Source of the DNA: Hyaloscypha bicolor E
Taxonomy: Eukaryota > Ascomycota > Leotiomycetes > Helotiales > Hyaloscyphaceae
NCBI RefSeq assembly: GCF_002865645.1
Contig: NW_020194512.1
Coordinates: 62,001 to 126,000 of the forward strand
Reading direction: 5' to 3'
DNA length: 64,000 nt
Shown in pieces: positions 58,488 to 64,000 of the stretch. Under the pieces are notes generated by a model. The model ran no database searches, was not told the origin of the DNA, and worked only from the letters and a program-made list of their open reading frames with translations. Position 1 is the first letter of the stretch. Each line of letters opens with the position of its first letter. The position numbers and the translations under genes are program-made.

Positions 58488-60029
58488 TCAGCCTCGCCAT
58501 TCCTCGCCTGACTGGGTCGCCCCCCTCGACTCACCAACACAATAGGAATTGGGCGGAGGATTACATGGGAGATTTGGCCGATTTCAAAGGTGAAAGCGGG
58601 GCCACTGGCATTAGCTACGATACCAACATCGTCCGCTGTGTCTTTGGTCGCCGGGCTTGGGTGTCTGTGTGCTCTGTCTCTGTTTTTACAACCAAAACTC
58701 AGGCGTTCAACATCAGATCCAAGACGCTTTTTTACAAAAAGTCGTCTTCGTAGATACCAACTCAACTTGGTTCTACATCTCTTTTGTTCTTCTTCCGGCT
58801 GCTTAGTGGCAGCTGGATTCCTCCCCCTTTGGCTGGAAAATGGCAGGATCCGATCGGACGGAGATCAAAGCTGGTTGAGGGACTGCTCATTGGGCAACGA
58901 CATCGGGAACAGTGGATTCAACGTTAGCGGCAGCGGCGCGGTGCGGCTCGCGAGTCATGGCGTGGGTGGTAGCCTCATATCCAAATGTATCCAAAGTCAT
59001 CGCGGAAGGAATGCAAGATGAGCATCTCTTGGGCTTCAAGTTCCAACCAATTTGCCGGCTCAGCCTTGATGCAATTCCAGATCCCAACGGAAGGAATCTC
59101 TTGCAGTCTGAAAGGCTGCCAGCTCGGGTCACAAGCTTCTGTACAACACCACAAATGTACCCCTCATCCGCCATTCGCGCCCTCTTCGCCCCAACCTCAC
59201 ATCTCACATAATATCCCAGGGCATGCAAATGCATCTGTGCCTGTCTGGCTGTCTTGCCATGGGCACAAACTCTCCCGACGCCACCACAGGCTACGCTTCC
59301 GAAGTCGTGAGCTCGCATATCCCTCTCGCATATCCACATGCATATTCCTTCGCCTCGCGGTCCCCATTGGCTAGGAGCCTACCCCTCCGTCACAGGCTGC
59401 ACTTCCCCGCCAAATAGGATCCTTTTCCTTCTTATCCACCACAAATCGTCGCATTATCAGCATTGCGCTGCCACGTTTCCCTGTAGCCAGTCGGCTAGCC
59501 TTACTTCCCATCACCTTACCGGACAGTGATCACCAACCACTGGCGGGAGATCAACTCATCTGCTCAATGGCACGGCCTGAAGCATCGAGTGGTGGGTGTG
59601 TCACGAGCTTCTCGCCTCGTGCGATTTTTGTGTGCTGAGCAAGGTTTTTATAAGACCTGACGATCTGAAGCCCTTCTTGTCAACCCCCTTTGCTTTTTCC
59701 AGCGAAAATTTCATTCTTTTACCCCGCGGGCGTTAACCTTAACCCGTTTGTTACTCATTCCTTCCGCATTCTGACGTTTTTTTTTTTGCAAGGCACGCGC
59801 CCGACCGGTCCGTAGGCCACGGCTCTTTCACGCGTGCTTGACGGCCTGTCTGATGCGTTCCGTTTTTCGGCTCAATCCAATCTCAGCTCATTATTGACGC
59901 TTGCAACCCAACAGCCTCGCCCTACCGCTTTTTTGACGCCCAACTTCCCTATTCAACATTTAATCCCTACCTCAATCCCGGACCCGATTTTTCAGACCTG
60001 ATGATTTAAAGTTGCAAGAGGACCCGCAG
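58488..60029. other. intergenic, no gene recognised
   Basis: Short frames only; a 10-nt T tract near 59778. C/T-rich sequence precedes the next start. Confidence 0.55.
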
Positions 60030-61628
60030 ATGTCCCCGCCAGTACCACCCTCCGCTCCGTACAACGACCACACGCGCCCGCCCCTCCTCTTCGTCACGCA
60101 CCTCCCCTCCGCATCCTCCTTCTACGCAGCCATTATCCAACCCCTGGGCCTGCAATTCTTGCCTCCGAATCCGCCCTCGCCTCATAATCTCCCCATCACT
60201 CCGCACACGATCACCAATCCGGTCCTCAATTACGGGTATTTGACACAAGGGCCAGCGGGCTTGAAGAGTGTGGTTGTGTTTAGCATCACTGGAATTGGGG
60301 CTCAGCCGCAAGGGATCAGACCGGCGAAGATCACGTTGAGTGCGAGTTCCGAGGAGGCCGTAAGAGAGTTCTGGAAAAAGAGCGGGTTAGTTAATAAAGG
60401 GGTTCGCACGCCGGCGAAACTTGATTTCTTGCCCGAAGAGGGAGAGGAAGGCATTGTTGCTCGGACCAGGGACTTTGATGGGAACATGTTGGAGGCTGTG
60501 TATAGACCGAGGGATAGGGGATTTAGTTACGGTGGAGGGTATGGGGGAGGGGGGCATGCGAGGCCGGTGATCGAGACGGCTGCTACGGAACGCGAGGCCA
60601 GGAGGGTGCTGGAGTGGCAGCAGCAGGTTGCGAAGAGCATTGGGGAGAATGGCGGGAGTGGCGGCGCTGCGTCTGTTTCGAGCTCGGATGTTGAGGGCGG
60701 ATATCGACCGGGAGCAGTGAGGAGGGCGGAGACCTATCCTGCTCAAGGCAGCGAGCGACCGATGAGGCTTGTGAGGAGAGAGACCGTTACGACGGAGCAT
60801 TACCGCAGACCTGATGAGAGGGGAGAAGGCGGGAGAGGCATCAGTGGCAAAGCGGTTATTGGTACGTTGTTGGGTGCTGCTGCGGGCGCGGCGTTTGCTT
60901 ACGCTATGGTGCGGTCAGAATCGCCTGAGCGACGACCTCTTGCTGCTCCCCGGAGAGCGAGCTATGACAATCAGAGCGAGCGGCTGTATACGCAGGTTGC
61001 GCAAAGTCCGCGGGAGAGGTTGCCGGCGAGGAGTTATGTCTCTGCGAGCCAAGAGGGGAGGCCGAGATATGTGGATGCGGCTCCAAGGGTGCATCAAATT
61101 GAGGAGAAGAGCTATGATTCTCAACGCCCTGGTCGCTCGGTGCAAGGGGGGAGTCGGGCGAGGAGTAGAAGTGAGGCGGGGTCGCGGTACGAGCGGCCGT
61201 TGACACTTCTCCCAGCGAGGACGCAGTCGAGAGCGAGAAGTCCGTCGCAGTTGAGCCATAGGAGTAGCTACAAGACTGCGAGGGAACGAAGCCCCAGCCG
61301 CAGCAGGAAAACGGGGAGCCATGTGAGCACGCGGAGTTACCATTCTCATTCTACGGCTAAGCAGTCACCGCCTCCGCCGGTGTCGACGAGCACGATCAAG
61401 ATCCGTGCTATGCCGAGTGAGAGGGAGAGGAGGGTCATGCATTCTGGATTTGAGAGGGACGTTGAGAGGGCGAGGCACGTGCCGTTGCCGACGAGTGTTG
61501 CGAGCGGGCCGGGGTATGCGGTGAGCGTTGCGCCAAGTGATAGTGTGAGCAGCGTAGGGATCAAGAGGGAGAGAGAAAGGCTGAGGGAGAGAATGAGCAT
61601 CAGGGATGGCGTTCCGAGGGGCTGGTAA
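60030..61628 (+). CDS. VOC-like N-terminal domain fused to a membrane segment and Arg/Ser-rich tail
   Basis: 532 aa, single exon. The start is ATG 60030 (MSPPVPPSAPYNDHTRPPLL); six upstream codons in frame lack ATG. Residues about 20-160 look like a glyoxalase/VOC fold: PPLLFVTHLPSASSFYAAII, LQFLPPNPPSP, then IRPAKITLSASSEEAVREFW and ARTRDFDGNMLEAVYRPRD, the last resembling the terminal metal-side strand. A Gly/Tyr linker follows. Residues about 275-294 (AVIGTLLGAAAGAAFAYAMV) form one hydrophobic helix, then a strongly basic Arg/Ser-rich tail (SRSRKTGSHVSTRSYHSHS) of about 235 residues. The catalytic metal ligands are not clear. Probably a membrane-anchored protein of unknown substrate. The domain call is by pattern only. 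Confidence 0.72.
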   Translation: MSPPVPPSAPYNDHTRPPLLFVTHLPSASSFYAAIIQPLGLQFLPPNPPSPHNLPITPHTITNPVLNYGYLTQGPAGLKSVVVFSITGIGAQPQGIRPAKITLSASSEEAVREFWKKSGLVNKGVRTPAKLDFLPEEGEEGIVARTRDFDGNMLEAVYRPRDRGFSYGGGYGGGGHARPVIETAATEREARRVLEWQQQVAKSIGENGGSGGAASVSSSDVEGGYRPGAVRRAETYPAQGSERPMRLVRRETVTTEHYRRPDERGEGGRGISGKAVIGTLLGAAAGAAFAYAMVRSESPERRPLAAPRRASYDNQSERLYTQVAQSPRERLPARSYVSASQEGRPRYVDAAPRVHQIEEKSYDSQRPGRSVQGGSRARSRSEAGSRYERPLTLLPARTQSRARSPSQLSHRSSYKTARERSPSRSRKTGSHVSTRSYHSHSTAKQSPPPPVSTSTIKIRAMPSERERRVMHSGFERDVERARHVPLPTSVASGPGYAVSVAPSDSVSSVGIKRERERLRERMSIRDGVPRGW

Positions 61629-62890
61629 AGCAAAGGTGTGACATCGGCCGTTTTTGATGGAAAACAGGACATAGACATTGGGATTGGGATTGGGATTAGG
61701 ATTGGGCTGGGGCTAGGACGGATGGCCTGGAGCTTGGGTTGGCATGTGATGGGATGGGTTGGTGCATTGGGACTGGAGCGGGGATGGAGATATGAATGTG
61801 GATATGATTTATGAAAGGGCGGAGTCTCTGGGGGTACATTTGGGTTACGAATTAGATAAACAATCACTTGAGGATCTAATAATACTCTATTTCTGGGGGT
61901 TTCAGCCTAGTTCTTGTGCCGCCTTCCAAATTTCCTGCTGTTTGCTGCGGTGGGTCGAAACAGCCTCGTTTAGGCGCCACCACGCGGCTCGCTGCCAAGT
62001 TGTCCGCTTTGTTGAACGGGAAGAAACAGGGAATCTGAAAATGCGATGTGCAACGGAAGAGCAGGAAGCAGAGTTCGAGAAAGTCCCCCGCAGCTCTCAA
62101 GTCAGAAGATGTCTTGGATTGATTGCCGCTAGGAGGTTTTGGTAAGTAACAAGAGATGTATTGGAGAATTTGGACTCGTGATGCTTCCGCATTCCAGGGT
62201 TTGCCGAGGTCTCTTTCCTTACTGTATTCGTTGCAAGGAGGCGACGCGACTCGGCGACTTCTCAGCCTGATTTGGAAAGGGTTGAGTTTCCGGTTCAATC
62301 GGTCAGGTCGAAGGCCATCTCCAACTCTTTGAAATGTACTCATATACAGCATTTCACCTCAACGGGTGTCTCACATCTCTACTGCTCAATAGTAAGGTTA
62401 AAGGTCTCTCCTGCATCTCGCGGCCGACCATCGTCATAGGGGTCCATCCTCAGCCCTAGCCTCGCCGCCATCCCTGAACGGACACCTTCCACCCACACTT
62501 CTCCCACGCAGCCAGAGCCTAGAACATCGATGAACATCCTGCGCGTGCGGGCTTACCGTCACCATGTACATTCGAAATTCCGATCCTAGGGCCCACCTCT
62601 ACGGGCTGGAGTTGAAGTTGGGGGAACCCCTCAAGAGCCGCTTGGACAGTTCTGCTGGTACGTGGAGTCCCGGCACTTCATTGTCAACAGGACGACACGC
62701 GCCCGCAAGAGACTGATGGCGAAGTTGCTCAAGGGTGGGAGGAAGGAGGAACCAGTAAGCGAATAAGGATGATCTAGCAGACAGTGAAGTCTGGGGAGGC
62801 AGTTCTAGCAAAGTACGTCATCGGGGGTATGTGGGAAGTTTGAGCGTGCATAACAGCTGACAATGACTCGATCAGCAGCCTCGACCCTCG
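61629..62890. other. intergenic with a short GGGATT array
   Basis: No gene seen between the VOC-like gene and the histidine kinase. Confidence 0.55.
61677..61709. repeat. ATTGGG/GGGATT hexanucleotide array
   Basis: About four tandem hexamers with one variant (GGATTA), just after the VOC-like stop codon. Confidence 0.8.
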
Positions 62891-63955
62891 ATGCAGAACA
62901 ACACGCACGCCCAGAGCGAGCCTTCCAGGCATTCGGCCCTCGATCTCCAATTAGCTGTTCTGCGACATCTGCCAACCCCCGTGTTGGTTCTCTCCCCGAG
63001 CCGAAAGGCCGTGTTCTTGAATCGAGCTGCCGAACGGGCCATTGGAAGTTCGGACCCCATACAATCGGGGACGAGTGCACTCGGGCAGGGCCCTGTCGAC
63101 TTGGGGATCAATCTGCTGTATAATCGGATGTGGAACGTGGTCCTGGATAAACTTGTGACGGCACAGAAGGAAGCCAACTCGGATGGGAACACTTGCCCGG
63201 TCCACAAACTCGACGCTGTGGTTTCGAACACAAACCTCACGTACGAAGAGAGGCATTTTCGGATACTGGCCTCTATAGTTACGGCTGATGATGGGATGTA
63301 CTTTCTGCTTTCGTTTGAACGGGCTGCACATATCGAGAAGCAAATAAAACCCCACCATGACGACCAGATCTCCTCCCCTGATGGAGGCCATCCCGTTACT
63401 CCAAATGGAGCGCAGCATGGCACAGCTGTGGACGGTCGGAGAGACATCCATCGGATCAAGAAAGCCGTGTTCGACAGCAGTAATATAGCGTCATTCATCT
63501 TAACTGTCGATGAGAAGTTCTATTTGACGAACAAGAAAACGAGAGAGGTTCTTGGAGATTTTATGGGTGGAGCAGAGGGCTGTGATGGGTTGAGCTTGAG
63601 AGAGAGGCTGGAAATCTGGGATGAGCACTTTACAAGGCCACTCGAGCATGCTGAGTTCCCCGGAATGAAGCTGGTGAGGGCGAAGAAGCCATTTACAGGC
63701 TATCGATGCGGGTTTATGCATACCATAACGGGCGATAAAGTTGTGATGAATGTGAGTGGGGAGTGTTTATATGACGACGACACGGGAGAATTTATGGGAG
63801 GGATCTGCTGGTGCAGAGACCTACAGGAGTATGGAGATTTCTTGAGTGAGCAGCAGCAACAAACGTTGGAAAGTCACGAAACGATTTGCAACCTGATGCC
63901 CCATCTTGTTTGGACAACCACGACGGAGGGTCTTTGCGACTGGTTTTCTCAACGG
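62891..63955 (+). CDS. PAS-domain (hybrid) histidine kinase, N-terminal exon, cut by window end
   Basis: 355 codons from ATG 62891 (MQNNTHAQSEPSRHSALDLQ) to a GTAAGC donor at 63956; the remaining exons lie outside. At least three PAS modules are visible. The first is about 19-140 (LAVLRHLPTPVLVLSPSRKA). The second is about 188-325 (KKAVFDSSNIASFILTVDEK, then EFMGGICWCRDLQEYGDF). The third begins near 335 (LMPHLVWTTTTEGLCDWFSQ) and should continue as RWYDYTG after the intron. This order, with the CRDLQEY ending and DWFSQRW start, is what I know from fungal hybrid histidine kinases, so kinase and receiver domains are expected downstream but not seen. No signal peptide or membrane segment: probably cytosolic sensing. 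Confidence 0.78.
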
Positions 63956-64000
63956 GTAAGCGGGTAAAGTTCACTTCGACTTTGCGGGAACTGAATGATC

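Noticed and set aside
61677..61709. GGGATT array as an interstitial telomere
   Set aside because: The ascomycete telomere unit is TTAGGG; the order here is ATTGGG and the array is short.
1..64000. CRISPR arrays, prophage, integrons, bacterial operons
   Set aside because: The DNA is clearly fungal nuclear, with spliceosomal introns in most genes; no regularly spaced repeats or bacterial gene organisation.

Overview
The window is nuclear DNA from a filamentous ascomycete (Pezizomycotina). Genes carry short introns of about 46 to 75 nt with GT..AG ends. The gene set includes fungus-restricted families: a WOPR/Pac2 transcription factor, a PAS-domain histidine kinase, a secreted protein of a family often mis-named 'ribosomal protein s17', and a fungal PARG-like enzyme. 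The general look of the proteins suggests Leotiomycetes, but that is inference. No tRNA, rRNA, CRISPR array or intact transposon was seen.

Layout. 1-11 kb: the 3' end of an unknown gene; a PARG-like hydrolase (-) divergent from mitochondrial asparaginyl-tRNA synthetase (+); a 3 kb gap; and the Pac2-type WOPR regulator (-). 10.6-27.5 kb: about 17 kb almost without genes, becoming AT-richer after 18.7 kb. It holds a decayed iron-type alcohol dehydrogenase pseudogene and one possible small Cys-rich gene. 27.5-32.6 kb: two same-strand genes, a 575-aa seven-exon protein with C-terminal membrane segments (a 19-bp inverted repeat lies just upstream) and a divergent arginyl-tRNA synthetase paralog whose HIGH signature is broken. 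32.6-36.7 kb: gene-poor, with a membrane-protein remnant. 36.7-45.3 kb: dense housekeeping block with a conserved unknown protein, CFT2/CPSF100 (-) and SEC24 (+); the last two share a 410-bp promoter region. 45.6-64 kb: a frameshifted unknown gene, a small membrane protein, an ankyrin protein, a secreted Ala/Gly-rich protein, EMG1/NEP1, a VOC-like membrane-anchored protein with an Arg/Ser-rich tail, and the 5' end of a PAS/histidine kinase cut by the window edge.

Most recognised genes act independently: mitochondrial translation, mRNA 3' processing, COPII transport, ribosome biogenesis, developmental control and signalling. There is no obvious biosynthetic cluster. The strongest candidate for something not well described is the arginyl-tRNA synthetase-like protein at 30485-32557. 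It keeps the synthetase fold but has lost the first His of the HIGH motif and the usual KMSKS-type loop.

Coordinates of spliced genes were worked out by hand from frame continuity and splice consensus. Starts were moved to the first in-frame ATG wherever an open frame extended further upstream without one.
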